A stretch of 23,232 nt of DNA from contig CAZYXP010000039.1 of NCBI GenBank assembly GCA_964651325.1, forward strand, positions 1 through 23,232, given 5' to 3'. Made by a program: the position numbers and the translations under genes. This document shows positions 6,919 to 15,414 of the stretch, one piece after another (positions within the stretch are counted from its first letter, which is position 1; the number at the start of each line of letters is the position of its first letter). The notes under the pieces are model-generated. The model had not been told where the DNA came from. It worked only from the letters and a program-made list of their open reading frames with translations, and did no database searches. This DNA is from JADFOB01 sp964651325. GTDB lineage: Bacteria; Planctomycetota; Phycisphaerae; UBA1845.

Positions 6919-8673
6919 CTACCGTTCCGATTCCGGCCTGCCCACCGGGCGCGTTGGACCGAACAGCTCGGCCACGTTGGGCTGCTCCAACACGAAATTG
7001 GCATTCAGGGAGCGGTCTTCGCAGAGTTGCTGAAGCACACCTACCACGGATCCGTAATCCAGCCCCAAACCCAACACAGTTCCGCTGCGATCGACGCCCG
7101 CAGTCGATCCGAACAGGCTAACGATTTTCGGAAGATCCAACGGCACGGGGATGGCCGGCGAAACCAGTCCGGCGCCGGACGTCCGGCGTATGACCGATAG
7201 CGACTCGGCATCGGCTGGCGCGTTGATCAAAATACTGCCGTCCGGCGCGCTGTAGAACACGGGAGGCGCACAGCGAATCGAGTCTCCGAACAGCGCGATG
7301 CGTCGGCTTCCCGATCGCTTGCAATAGATGAAGTTTTCGCCCAACGTGGGGATTTGGTCGAGCGTGAAGTTTTTCTTTCCCACTCGGCGAGATTCGATCC
7401 ACGAATCACCGCGCTGAATCAAGCCTTCGTAGGCGGCGATCTGAACGCGGGGATCGGAATCATCGAGCAGATCGCGCAACGCCAGCCCCGCGGCGCCGAC
7501 CTCCTTCGCGTACGAAAGTGCTCGGATGGCCTGGAATCGGTATTGCCCATGAGGGTTCTTGGCGTGGGTTGCCAGCACGTCGCAAGCCAGGTGATCGCCC
7601 AGGCGAAGGGCGGCCACGGCTGCGTGGAAGCTGACGTAGTCTTTGGCGTGGGCACAGAGCTTCTTGAGTTCCCCAAGCCCGGCGTTGCCCAAGCCTTCGA
7701 AGCAAAGCGAAATGGCCGCGTGGTCCGCTTTCGGGTGGGTTAGCTCTTTGGCAAGCTTCTGGGCCACCCGTGTCTCAAATCGAGGATCGCGCGATACATA
7801 CAAAGCGCGGATGAGCGAGAGAAAATGGCCGGGATCCTGTCTCGCCTCGGGCGGGATGAGGATCTTAATGAAAGAAGGCGAAAGGGCGTCAGCAACCTTG
7901 CGGCTACCGGGAAATCTTGCGTTGATCCGGTTCTCAATGCGGCGAGCCAGTTGGTACGAAGGCTGGACCAGAACCAGCCTCACTTCCCGATCCTGCGTAG
8001 CGACGCCACCGCCAAGAATGATGCCCTCTCGAGCGTTGGTCTGCGTCGCCGATTTGGCACTGGAAAACGGGTTGCTGAAAATCGGCCCCGCGGCACGGCC
8101 CAAAATCCGACCGGTGATCGATCCGCGCTCCGGGGTATCTCGAAAGATCTCAAGATCCATGGGGAAAAGGCGGCCGCCGTGCAAGGATGTCGTCTGCGTG
8201 CCGGGAAGCGCTCTGATCGCGACGTCGAAACGCGCGCCCGACACGGCGCCTCGCGGAATCAGTCCCTCCACCGTGACCACGGCGGAATCATCGCTGTTGA
8301 TGAGCCGCTCGGGGCTGGTGGGCTTGACGCCCACCTCGACGGATGAAAAGTTGTGTTGCTTGTACATCTTGTGCACAAGGCTCTTGAAGATGTGCGGAGG
8401 ACAATCTCGCGATCCGCGCCCGCTGAGACCGACGACCAGACCATAGCCCCGGACGCGCGTGGGCCGGACACCTTGGTAGTACGTGACCGCGCCGATCGTA
8501 TGTTTTTGTGCTGCCGAGTTTGCCCCGGCCACGTCGATCGGTTGGACCCCTAGGTCCACCACGTCCTTGTCCTCTCGTTCCCAAACGAATTGCAAATCGT
8601 TGCAGGCCGTTAGCAACGCGGGCATGGAGGTGAGGAGCAGTAGAAAGGCGAGTTTCCGTTTCGTGTTCATCAT
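6919..8673 (-). CDS. lipoprotein with FlgI P-ring-like domain and HEAT-like repeats
   Basis: The 584-residue product is read from ATG 8673; a TTG at 8721 would add 16 residues before the signal peptide. A lipoprotein signal (KRKLAFLLLLTSMPALLTAC) places Cys24 as the lipid-bearing residue. Residues about 60-290 resemble FlgI, the periplasmic P-ring subunit of the flagellar rod bushing (IGAVTYYQGVRPTRVRGYGLVVGLSG; GARFDVAIRALPGTQTTSLHGG). Residues about 300-422 look like HEAT-type helical repeats (AAISLCFEGLG, FHAAVAALRLGDHLA, YRFQAIRALSYAKE, PRVQIAAYEGLIQRGD). The C-terminal part returns to a beta-rich, FlgI-tail-like region (DYGSVVGVLQQL). True FlgI is about 370 residues and not lipidated, so this is a divergent relative, perhaps a planctomycete-specific ring or envelope protein. 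It leads a two-gene operon. Confidence 0.8.
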   Translation of the reverse strand: MMNTKRKLAFLLLLTSMPALLTACNDLQFVWEREDKDVVDLGVQPIDVAGANSAAQKHTIGAVTYYQGVRPTRVRGYGLVVGLSGRGSRDCPPHIFKSLVHKMYKQHNFSSVEVGVKPTSPERLINSDDSAVVTVEGLIPRGAVSGARFDVAIRALPGTQTTSLHGGRLFPMDLEIFRDTPERGSITGRILGRAAGPIFSNPFSSAKSATQTNAREGIILGGGVATQDREVRLVLVQPSYQLARRIENRINARFPGSRKVADALSPSFIKILIPPEARQDPGHFLSLIRALYVSRDPRFETRVAQKLAKELTHPKADHAAISLCFEGLGNAGLGELKKLCAHAKDYVSFHAAVAALRLGDHLACDVLATHAKNPHGQYRFQAIRALSYAKEVGAAGLALRDLLDDSDPRVQIAAYEGLIQRGDSWIESRRVGKKNFTLDQIPTLGENFIYCKRSGSRRIALFGDSIRCAPPVFYSAPDGSILINAPADAESLSVIRRTSGAGLVSPAIPVPLDLPKIVSLFGSTAGVDRSGTVLGLGLDYGSVVGVLQQLCEDRSLNANFVLEQPNVAELFGPTRPVGRPESER

Positions 8674-9053
8674 GGGATTGTCCGCTTGGGCTTGGGTGAG
8701 GGCAGTTTCGATGATCCCCAAACCGAAGTTTCCGTCGCGCTCGACAGCGTGACCGCGTACCTTGTTTGCGAGAGGATCATACTCCCATTTGCGCTATACC
8801 GTCAAATGGCGGTCAGAGCCGCAGGCGCCGGCATGTGGGCCGTCCTGACGCAGAGGTTACCGGGCTTGCGCCCCGGTGCGCTGACTCCGTACGCCCGCGC
8901 CAGCCCATCGGAGTAGGTGTCTAGCAGTACAGCGCAAAATCGTCGCAAACCCGGATCGCAGGCATCTTGCCTGCATCATCATCGCGGGTCGTGCGGGCTG
9001 GAAGCCTGCGCTCCGAACGACCTTGCGCTTTACTCCTAGGGCCCCCTCTTGGA
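8674..9053. other. 380-bp spacer rich in hairpin repeats
   Basis: No gene is supported. Three hairpins are seen: ACCGGG and CCCGGT around CTTGCGC (8859-8877); GCAGGCA-TCT-TGCCTGC, perfect (8958-8974); and GCGGGCT-GGA-AGCCTGC with one G-T pair (8993-9009). The spacer contains the promoter region of the P-ring-like gene, but no clear promoter motif was found. Confidence 0.6.
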
Positions 9054-9950
9054 TCAGATGAGAAGCATGTCGGCAATCGCCGTGGCCGCGAACGCGACGC
9101 TGACCACACCATTGAGCGTGAAAAACGCAAGTGTAATGTGGCGGTAGTTGCCGGGTTGAATCAGCAGGTTCTCGATCAGAAGCAGGAGGGCGACCGCGGC
9201 CACGCCGAAACCATACACGACTCCAAGGCCGGCCGACCAACCCAGTGCCGCCAGGCCTGCCACGGTGATGCCGTGAGACGTGCGGGCGATCCACAGGGCC
9301 GCGTAAGGACCGATAACCGATGGCAGGCTGAACAAGCCGTCTCGACGATCGACGTCAATATCTTGGCACGCGTAGATTATGTCAAACCCCGCGATCCAGA
9401 AGGTCACCGTCACCATCAGGATCACAGCCTCGCGACCTAGGGACTCGGGGTGGATCGCGATCCAGGCGGCCACGGGTGCCAATGCGACTGCGCTTCCCAG
9501 GTAATAGTGAGACCATTTCGTAAACCGCTTGGCGAAGGAGTAGCCGCACAGGTAGACCAAAATGGGGCCGGCTAGAAGGATGGGCCAGTTGTTTTCAAAC
9601 CAGATATGAAACCCCATGCACCCCAAGCCAAACGTGCCCGCCGAAAGGGCGAGCATGGTCCACGCCGCGCTGCGAGACAGGATGCCCGCCGGTAGCGGGC
9701 GGGACGCGGTTCGGGGATTCCTGGCGTCCAACCCTGCGTCCACGATTCGATTGAAAGTCATCGCGACACTTCGAGCGGCGACCATGCAGATGACGACCAG
9801 CAGCAACTGTCGCGGAAAAGGCGTCGTGCGGCCGTCCAGATGGCGCGCGGCGAGAAAGGCCGCGACCAGCGCAAAGGGAAGCGCGAAGACGCTGTGGGAG
9901 AGCTTGACCATTTCGGCCCAGACGCGAATCATCGACCAAAGCCGGCTCAC
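9054..9950 (-). CDS. ubiA: UbiA-family polyprenyltransferase (MqnP/UbiA type)
   Basis: The 298-residue integral membrane protein attaches a polyprenyl chain to an aromatic quinone precursor. The first Asp-rich motif is N67-R-I-V-D71-A-G-L-D75, followed by RNPRTASRPLPAG. The second is D190-IIYACQ-D197-I-D199 with DGLFSLP. Both bind prenyl diphosphate through magnesium. About eight to nine hydrophobic helices are visible. The GTG start overlaps the stop of ubiX by 4 bp (GTGA), so translation is probably coupled. Its partners ubiX and ubiE suggest menaquinone synthesis by the futalosine route (where this enzyme is called MqnP) or ubiquinone synthesis. The sequence alone does not decide, but menaquinone is likelier if this is a planctomycete. 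Confidence 0.9.
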   Translation of the reverse strand: MSRLWSMIRVWAEMVKLSHSVFALPFALVAAFLAARHLDGRTTPFPRQLLLVVICMVAARSVAMTFNRIVDAGLDARNPRTASRPLPAGILSRSAAWTMLALSAGTFGLGCMGFHIWFENNWPILLAGPILVYLCGYSFAKRFTKWSHYYLGSAVALAPVAAWIAIHPESLGREAVILMVTVTFWIAGFDIIYACQDIDVDRRDGLFSLPSVIGPYAALWIARTSHGITVAGLAALGWSAGLGVVYGFGVAAVALLLLIENLLIQPGNYRHITLAFFTLNGVVSVAFAATAIADMLLI

Positions 9951-10579
9951 GCCGGCGCCTCACGGCCATCCGTTCGCTCGGCGGTTGGTCGCTCACCGGT
10001 CCATCGCGTATTCAGGGTGTGCGAAATCGTCAGCAAGTCGAGCACCTTGCCCACCACGAAATCCACCAAATCATCAATGCCGGAGGGATGCATGTAGAAT
10101 CCGGGGGACGCCGGGCAAATAATCACGCCGGCTTGGGAAAGACGCAACGCATTTTGCAGATCAATCGTGCTCAGCGGCATTTCTCGGGGAACCAGCACGA
10201 GGCGCCTCTGCTCTTTGATGGTGACGGCAGCGGCGCGATCGATAAGGTTGCCGCCGAGTCCCCCGGCGATGGATCCGAGCGTGTTGGCGCTGCACGGACA
10301 AATGACCATGCCATCGGTGGGAAAACTGCCGCTGCCCAAGACGCAACCGACGTCCCGATAGGGGTGGACGATCAGGCGATCCGTGTCGAAGCCAAGCCAC
10401 GCCCGAGCAGAGACCTCACGCAGCGCCAGCTCCTCGATCAGCAGTCTCTTGCCAAAGTCAGAAACGACCAGGTGTACCGTCGTGTCGGCCTCAACCAGGC
10501 ATTGCACTAGCCGGCGCGCGTAAGCTGCGCCGCTCGCACCGGTGACGCCTACCACGATTTTGCCGTGCTTATCGCCCAT
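9947..10579 (-). CDS. ubiX: flavin prenyltransferase UbiX
   Basis: The 210-residue enzyme prenylates FMN to make prenyl-FMN, the cofactor of UbiD-type decarboxylases in quinone synthesis. Seen: the N-terminal FMN-binding VVGVTGASGAAYA (9-21), the central VICPCSANTLGSIAGGLGGNLIDRAA, and the signature VPREMPLSTIDLQNALRLSQAG followed by PASPGFY. Length and motifs are normal for the family. A hydrophilic C-terminal tail of about 20 residues is extra. ATG start at 10579 lies inside the end of the upstream gene (11-bp overlap), and its stop overlaps the ubiA start. No ubiD is in the window, so its decarboxylase partner must lie elsewhere. Confidence 0.95.
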   Translation of the reverse strand: MGDKHGKIVVGVTGASGAAYARRLVQCLVEADTTVHLVVSDFGKRLLIEELALREVSARAWLGFDTDRLIVHPYRDVGCVLGSGSFPTDGMVICPCSANTLGSIAGGLGGNLIDRAAAVTIKEQRRLVLVPREMPLSTIDLQNALRLSQAGVIICPASPGFYMHPSGIDDLVDFVVGKVLDLLTISHTLNTRWTGERPTAERTDGREAPA

Positions 10580-12533
10580 GGGTTGCCGCCACGCCGATCG
10601 GCTTCATTTCGGTCACGCTGTATCGCGTGGCCAAGCGAGACCAGATGGAATCGGGGAATTCTGCCGTCAGTCGCGCGAACGCCTCACCGCTGCGGTGGCC
10701 GCCGCCGCGCTGAAACGACGCAACGCCAAGCTCGTACAATGCCTCCGGAATCGCATCTCCTTTGGGGAATTGTTCGATCAGCGATTCCAACAGCGAGATG
10801 CTCGACCGGGCGTCTTCGCCGAGCGGTTCAGCTTCCGTGGCCGGCGCGCGCCATGGAGTCGCCTTGGCGATTTCGAGATCAATGTTGTCTTCAATTCGCG
10901 CGTGGGGGAATCGGTGTCGAAGGATCATCAGGTTTTTCCGATACATTTCGTGTCGCGGATGAAGATGCAGGAACCCAAAGGTGAGTTGGCCGTTGCGATC
11001 ATCGGTCCTGCAGAGCGGATCGTAGCCGTACAGTGGATCTTCATTCTTGCGCAACAGGTCACGCAGGCGATGAGCATGTACGAGGATTTGGTCCAGATTG
11101 ATCTTCAGCCCCGCTTCCGGGCTGTCGCGATCGAGCAGGCCCCGATCCGCCGACGACCTCGCCTCCCGGCCGATCGGATCAGACGAAGATTCGAGCCACT
11201 CGATCAGCGCGTCCAGCTTGTCCAAGGCCCGGTCCACATCGCATTGCCTCGCGTCCAATCTGGATAGTGCCAAAATCGAGGCAGCCCATACCGAAGTATC
11301 ATGCGCGTTGCCGGCGATGATGCCCCATGTTTCCCGGGAGGCCGTTTCGTGCGGGAAGCCGTCGTAGAAGCGAATCCACTTCTTGTCGCGAAACTCCACG
11401 GAATCGACGCGCATGTCGATAGCGCGCGCCTTTATATACAAGACGTTCATGGCATAGCGGCTGCTGGGATAAGACCCGAGAAAACGGTCGCACCGGTGGA
11501 TCAGCTCAGCCTTGTGCCGAACCAGCGCGGATTCCTCGGCCATGGGGTCGGCGTCGAGCTCACTTTGCCAACGCTGCTGCTCGGCTTGGAAGAGCTCATC
11601 CCAACTAGGACGCGGCAGCGGATGGGAAGCCCACCGCCGTTCGACTCGATCGGTCAGGTCGAGCTTGGCGTCAAACGCCATGAAGTAGTAGTTGTTGAGC
11701 GATTCCAAGACGCGATAATGAAGCTCGTCGCGCCCCACGTGAAACTCAAAAAGGCCGACGGGCAAACCGAACATGACGGCCAGCAAGGCCGTGATAGCGC
11801 CGGGCCGGTGGTCTACGATCTTCGAGATGCCCAAGACGATCGCAAAAACCAGCGTAGAAGCCACGACGGCCAACACCCAAGGCGCCACGAATTTGACCCG
11901 ATCAATAGGGTCAAACCGTCCCATGACCATTTCTTCGCTCCCGTGCCACGCCATCATCAGGTAGGCCACGATGGGGACCAGCGCGAACAGTGCCGAGACG
12001 AAACGAATGCGCGTGCGGAACGGGCGCAGCGACGCGATCACGCAAGCGCCGAGCAGCGTGATCGCCAGCCACGGCATGACCGCCAGAATGCAGACGGAAA
12101 GGATAAAGGGCACGCTCGACCAGAAACGGTACAGGATCGACACCAGGATCGGTATCGCGATCAGCGCCGCCATGAGCAACCCGATGATGAAGATCTGCAT
12201 CGGGACATCCTGCACGCTGATCGGCTCAACTAGCATATGGGCCAGCGTGATACTCGGTTGGCCGCTGAAGTTGAACGTCTCCGCTATTTCACCCCAGTAT
12301 CCGGGCATCATCGGCGCCAGGGCGACCCCGCTGCGAATCCAATAGGCGAAACAGCTTACCCCCGCGAACAAGACAACATTGATGGCAAGCAGGACGACGG
12401 CTCGAATGCGGTACTTGGAACCCGATCGCGACCAGACGTCTACCATCGGTTCCCCGTCGAGCTTGGCGGGCGCGTGGTTGGGCGCGGTCTGCTTAGATCG
12501 AAGGCGTGGGTTGGCTGCCGATGCTTCAACCAT
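10569..12533 (-). CDS. large membrane protein with C-terminal TPR-like region, unknown function
   Basis: The 654-residue product has an N-terminal cytoplasmic stretch (1-42), then about six to eight hydrophobic segments between residues 43 and 275 (for example IRAVVLLAINVVLFAGVSCF, IFIIGLLMAALIAIPILV, FVAPWVLAVVASTLVFAIVL). A long soluble part (about 280-654) with helical tetratricopeptide-like stretches follows: YPSSRYAMNVLYIKARA, SSISLLESLIEQFPKGDAIP, ALYELGVASFQRG. The repeated phrase about falling into a position after FP/YP is typical of such repeats. The start is ATG with GGCGGAAG upstream. It sits 3 bp after ubiE and overlaps ubiX by 11 bp, so it is embedded in the quinone operon. I do not recognise the family. 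It may organise or tether the pathway at the membrane, but that is inference from position only. Confidence 0.8.
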   Translation of the reverse strand: MVEASAANPRLRSKQTAPNHAPAKLDGEPMVDVWSRSGSKYRIRAVVLLAINVVLFAGVSCFAYWIRSGVALAPMMPGYWGEIAETFNFSGQPSITLAHMLVEPISVQDVPMQIFIIGLLMAALIAIPILVSILYRFWSSVPFILSVCILAVMPWLAITLLGACVIASLRPFRTRIRFVSALFALVPIVAYLMMAWHGSEEMVMGRFDPIDRVKFVAPWVLAVVASTLVFAIVLGISKIVDHRPGAITALLAVMFGLPVGLFEFHVGRDELHYRVLESLNNYYFMAFDAKLDLTDRVERRWASHPLPRPSWDELFQAEQQRWQSELDADPMAEESALVRHKAELIHRCDRFLGSYPSSRYAMNVLYIKARAIDMRVDSVEFRDKKWIRFYDGFPHETASRETWGIIAGNAHDTSVWAASILALSRLDARQCDVDRALDKLDALIEWLESSSDPIGREARSSADRGLLDRDSPEAGLKINLDQILVHAHRLRDLLRKNEDPLYGYDPLCRTDDRNGQLTFGFLHLHPRHEMYRKNLMILRHRFPHARIEDNIDLEIAKATPWRAPATEAEPLGEDARSSISLLESLIEQFPKGDAIPEALYELGVASFQRGGGHRSGEAFARLTAEFPDSIWSRLATRYSVTEMKPIGVAATHGR

Positions 12534-12536
12534 GAA

Positions 12537-13277
12537 TTACTTCCGCCAGGCCGCGTAAATCGATATCATGCCCGCAGTCATCGAGACGCGTTCCACTCGA
12601 TCGAATCCGGCCGAACGCAATCGATCGACTAGCTCCTCACCGCTAACGAAAGATACCACGGACTTAGGCAGATAGCGATATGCTCCGGATTGATCTCCAC
12701 TGATCAACGAGGCCGCAATCGGCATGAACCCCCGGGCGTAAACGCCATGAACCCATCGCACCACCGGATTGCGCGGGACCGTGAACTCGATGATGATCGC
12801 CCGGCCGCCGCTTCTGAGTACCCGGGCCATCTCATGCAAACCGCGGTCGAGGTCTTGGAAATTCCTGATGCCAAACGCGCAAGAGACGACGTCGAAACAG
12901 GTGTCTTTGAAGGGTAGCGCTAAGGCGTCGGACTCACACCAATGCTGCGGGCCGCGAGCTCGTCCGGCCGCCCTCACGAGCATGGCGTGTGCGAAATCTG
13001 CTCCGACCACGAGCTGGGGTCCGGCGCGAAAGAAAGCCCGGGCAAGGTCGCCCGTGCCCGAAGCGATGTCCAGGACTTGGTCGCATGGGCCTATCTTCGC
13101 CATTTTGACCGCTTTGCGACGCCAAAGGCGGTCGAGCCCCAGGCTGAACAGCGTGTTGATCAACTCATAACGGGGTGCGATGTCGTTGAACATCGTACGC
13201 ACACGCTGCGCTTTGTCTTTGACCTCGTGCGGCGCAGCGAGCGTTTCATCCGTCCAAGCAAGTCGCTGACCACTCAT
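12537..13277 (-). CDS. ubiE: demethylmenaquinone/2-polyprenyl methyltransferase UbiE/MenG
   Basis: The 246-residue enzyme makes the last C-methylation of menaquinone (and of ubiquinone in organisms that have it), using S-adenosylmethionine. Seen: the family signature VRTMFNDIAPRYELINTLFS (about 26-45), the SAM-binding motif VLDIASGTGDLA, CAFGIRNFQDLDRGLHEMARVLRSGG, and the C-terminal GAYRYLPKSV with the ISIYAAWRK end. Length is normal. It is the first gene of the operon ubiE - membrane protein - ubiX - ubiA, with gaps or overlaps of 3, 11 and 4 bp. It begins 96 bp after the sod stop. Confidence 0.95.
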   Translation of the reverse strand: MSGQRLAWTDETLAAPHEVKDKAQRVRTMFNDIAPRYELINTLFSLGLDRLWRRKAVKMAKIGPCDQVLDIASGTGDLARAFFRAGPQLVVGADFAHAMLVRAAGRARGPQHWCESDALALPFKDTCFDVVSCAFGIRNFQDLDRGLHEMARVLRSGGRAIIIEFTVPRNPVVRWVHGVYARGFMPIAASLISGDQSGAYRYLPKSVVSFVSGEELVDRLRSAGFDRVERVSMTAGMISIYAAWRK

Positions 13278-13300
13278 GGGATTCCCGCTGCCAAAGGAAA

Positions 13301-13314
13301 CGGGTCGCGACCCG
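13301..13314 (-). terminator. palindrome with T-rich tail after sod, possible terminator
   Basis: CGGGTCGCGACCCG is a perfect 14-bp palindrome. Read on the minus strand it is followed by TTTCCTTT, and it lies 60 nt past the sod stop. It is also only about 24 bp ahead of the ubiE start, so it could instead be an operator or a relative of the neighbouring half-repeat GGGTGCGACCCG (13320-13331). Confidence 0.4.
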
Positions 13315-13373
13315 TCGTAGGGTGCGACCCGCCGTTTTTCCGTCTTGCAATTCGATACACCGAAACAGTGTCG

Positions 13374-13985
13374 CTACTTGGCCTCGGCAAAGCGCCGCGC
13401 GACATCCTTCCAGTTGACCACGTTCCAAAACGCGGCAATGTAGTCCGGTCGGCGGTTCTGATAATTCAGATAGTAGGCGTGTTCCCAGACATCAATGCCG
13501 AGGATGGGCGTAAGGCCCTCGGCCAGAGGGCTGTTTTGATTGGGGAAATCCTGCACGACCAACGCGCCGCTCTTGTTGACGCACGCCCAGGCCCAACCGC
13601 TGCCGAATCGTCCCCCGGCCGCCGCCGCAAACTTGGCTTTGAACGCGTCGAATCCGCCAAACGCGCTTTTGATCGCGTCCGCCAGCGCGCCCTCGGGTTC
13701 GCCGCCGCCGTCCGGGCTCATGTTGCTCCAGAACACGCTGTGGTTGTGGTGCCCTCCGCCGTGATTGTTGACGGCCCCACGAACGGAGTCCGGCAGCGAG
13801 GCAAGCCCCGTAAGTAGGTCCTCAAGGCTCTTGGCCTGCAGATCGGGATGATCCGCCAGCGCCGCGTTGAGCTTGTTGACATAGGCGGCATGATGTTTGT
13901 CATGATGGATTTCCATCGTTTTCGCGTCGATGTGGGGCTCGAGCGCGTCGAAGGCGTAGGGTAGTGGCGGTACTTCGTGGGCCAT
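13374..13985 (-). CDS. sodA: superoxide dismutase, Mn/Fe family
   Basis: The 203-residue enzyme converts superoxide to oxygen and hydrogen peroxide. Metal ligands by family alignment are H27 (MEIHHDKHH), H82 (GGGHHNHSVFW), D165 and H169 (DVWEHAYYLNYQNRRPDYI). Gln150 in FPNQNSPL and the GGGHHNH pattern favour manganese, but a cambialistic enzyme cannot be excluded. No signal peptide is present, so it is cytoplasmic. The ATG at 13985 is preceded by AGGAGA at good spacing. The frame is open 100 codons further 5' to 14285, but that extension looks non-coding and lacks a ribosome-binding site. Confidence 0.95.
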   Translation of the reverse strand: MAHEVPPLPYAFDALEPHIDAKTMEIHHDKHHAAYVNKLNAALADHPDLQAKSLEDLLTGLASLPDSVRGAVNNHGGGHHNHSVFWSNMSPDGGGEPEGALADAIKSAFGGFDAFKAKFAAAAGGRFGSGWAWACVNKSGALVVQDFPNQNSPLAEGLTPILGIDVWEHAYYLNYQNRRPDYIAAFWNVVNWKDVARRFAEAK

Positions 13986-14299
13986 GATTTCTTCTCCTGC
14001 GTTAAGTCTGAACCGTCCTGCAATGATCCCCAAGAGGCCTGCCCTGATCCTAACGAGGATGGCCGGCGCTCTCTCTGTATTTCCGGCCGACCGAGGGCAG
14101 GAGCATACGCGCACGTCGATGGTCGGGCGTGGATGGGGACAAACCAAACGTCCGGACTCCGTGCGCGAAAACGAAACCTGCCGTACCATTTCGATCGGCT
14201 GAGCGTTGCCGCGCGGACAATATCCGTTTGACCCTACTCCGTCAATACGACAACGCGTTTGTTCGTCGATATGATGGCAAGGCAATTCCGGTGGGATCG
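13986..14299. other. sod upstream region
   Basis: This 314-bp stretch separates the sod start from the stop of the lipoprotein gene. No gene is supported. It holds a candidate sigma-70 promoter at 14217-14245 and a long putative sod leader of about 225 nt. I see no recognisable riboswitch fold in the leader by eye. Confidence 0.5.
14217..14245 (-). promoter_or_regulatory. candidate sigma-70 promoter for sod
   Basis: On the minus strand, TTGACG (14245-14240) and TATTGT (14222-14217) are separated by exactly 17 bp. These match five of six and four of six consensus positions. The leader to the sod ATG would be about 225 nt, which is long, so a closer promoter may exist. Confidence 0.4.
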
Positions 14300-15052
14300 C
14301 TATCCGCGGGCCCCTCGGCCACCCCCACGCGGGGGGAGGCCCGTGTCGCCGGTTCCGTCCGATCCTGCGCCTGCATCGCCATCACCGGGAGGATTGGGGT
14401 CGGGATCGGGTAGGCTCTGGTTCACCGTGATGGTGGCCGTCGCCGGGTCGGTCTGCGCTCCGCGGCTCGTTTCGCCTATGCAGCGAAAGGTGACATCTCC
14501 GATCTCAGACGGCGTGAAGGTTGCGACGGATTGGGATACCTGCTGCAAATCGACGGCCACGCCCTCCGTCTGAGTGATGGCGAACACGGTTAGATCGAAT
14601 GTTCCGTCGCTACTGCAGGTGAGCGTCACCACTTCTCCAACCAGTGCAGCGGCAGGGTCGGCCAGCAGCGAGACCGAGGCACCCACCGCGCCGGTAACGC
14701 TCGTGACACATTCTGAAATAACCTGAAAAAGCCCATCGCTGGCAGTCAGCCGGAGCACGATGTCTCCCTCAATCGACGGTGTGAAACGCGTTTCAGGCAC
14801 ATTGGGATTCTCAAACGTTCCCGCGTCGCTCGGAATCGCATCCCATTGATAGGTAGCGAGGCCCTTGGGGTTTGCTACGTTGGACACCACGGGGCCGGAT
14901 TCCCCCACCCGCAGCGAGTTCGGGCAGACCGGTGCAATCGAAATGGGCGTACAACCGAAAAAACAGGTGATCAGGCCAAGTCCAATGGCCAACGAGAGCC
15001 CTGTGATTCGCCGGCAGTCGCCCTCCACGCCCGCTTGTCGCCAACGCTGCAT
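14300..15052 (-). CDS. putative lipoprotein with two Ig/PKD-like domains
   Basis: The 250-residue product starts at ATG 15052, where GGGGAGG lies 7 nt upstream; the frame is open to 15145 but has no such site. A hydrophobic signal (GLSLAIGLGLITCFFGC) ends in Cys30 or Cys34, suggesting lipid attachment, although neither is an ideal lipobox. Two beta-sandwich regions follow. The first (about 40-125) has YQWDAIPSDAGTF and FTPSIEGDIVLRLTASDG, and the second (about 128-215) has VGEVVTLTCSSDG and FTPSEIGDVTFRC. They look like diverged copies of one Ig/PKD-like unit. The tail is a low-complexity Asp/Pro/Gly stretch. It is probably a surface or periplasmic protein. Function is unknown, and no operon partner is visible. 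Confidence 0.7.
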   Translation of the reverse strand: MQRWRQAGVEGDCRRITGLSLAIGLGLITCFFGCTPISIAPVCPNSLRVGESGPVVSNVANPKGLATYQWDAIPSDAGTFENPNVPETRFTPSIEGDIVLRLTASDGLFQVISECVTSVTGAVGASVSLLADPAAALVGEVVTLTCSSDGTFDLTVFAITQTEGVAVDLQQVSQSVATFTPSEIGDVTFRCIGETSRGAQTDPATATITVNQSLPDPDPNPPGDGDAGAGSDGTGDTGLPPRGGGRGARG

Positions 15053-15341
15053 CTCTTGTCCTCCCCAACGCGAACGCCAAGTATCGCGAAATTCGACGGT
15101 CACGGCTCCGATTTCTGTCGGTTTTCTGCCCCGTGCGCCCGTCAACAGATTCTAGGGGTGGGGCTGACTCTATTCAATATCGGCGACACGGCATGGACGC
15201 GTGGATAAGTGGAGGGAATGTCTTGCGCAAGCTTGACCGATAATGATGCGACCCGTATTCTTCACGTCCTTGGCAAGGCCGCGACGCGAAGGCTCTGTGA
15301 TGCAGTCCGGGCGGCCTTGCAGTCCGGCGAGTTGACGTACC
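15053..15341. other. spacer upstream of the lipoprotein gene and tRNA-Phe
   Basis: No gene is supported. A direct repeat GCAGTCCGG occurs at 15302-15310 and 15319-15327, shortly before the tRNA. No clear tRNA promoter is identified. Confidence 0.4.

Positions 15342-15414
<73 letters not shown>

Noticed and set aside
9691..9712. GCCCGC...GCGGGC hairpin inside ubiA
   Set aside because: It encodes the conserved SRPLPAG stretch of the prenyltransferase, so codon choice explains the symmetry.
11301..12233. Long plus-strand open frame opposite the membrane-protein gene
   Set aside because: Its product is a charged His/Arg/Asp-rich sequence typical of an antisense shadow, and the minus-strand frame fits a tightly packed operon.
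13986..14285. N-terminal extension of superoxide dismutase
   Set aside because: The extra 100 residues have no family similarity and no ribosome-binding site, whereas ATG 13985 has AGGAGA.
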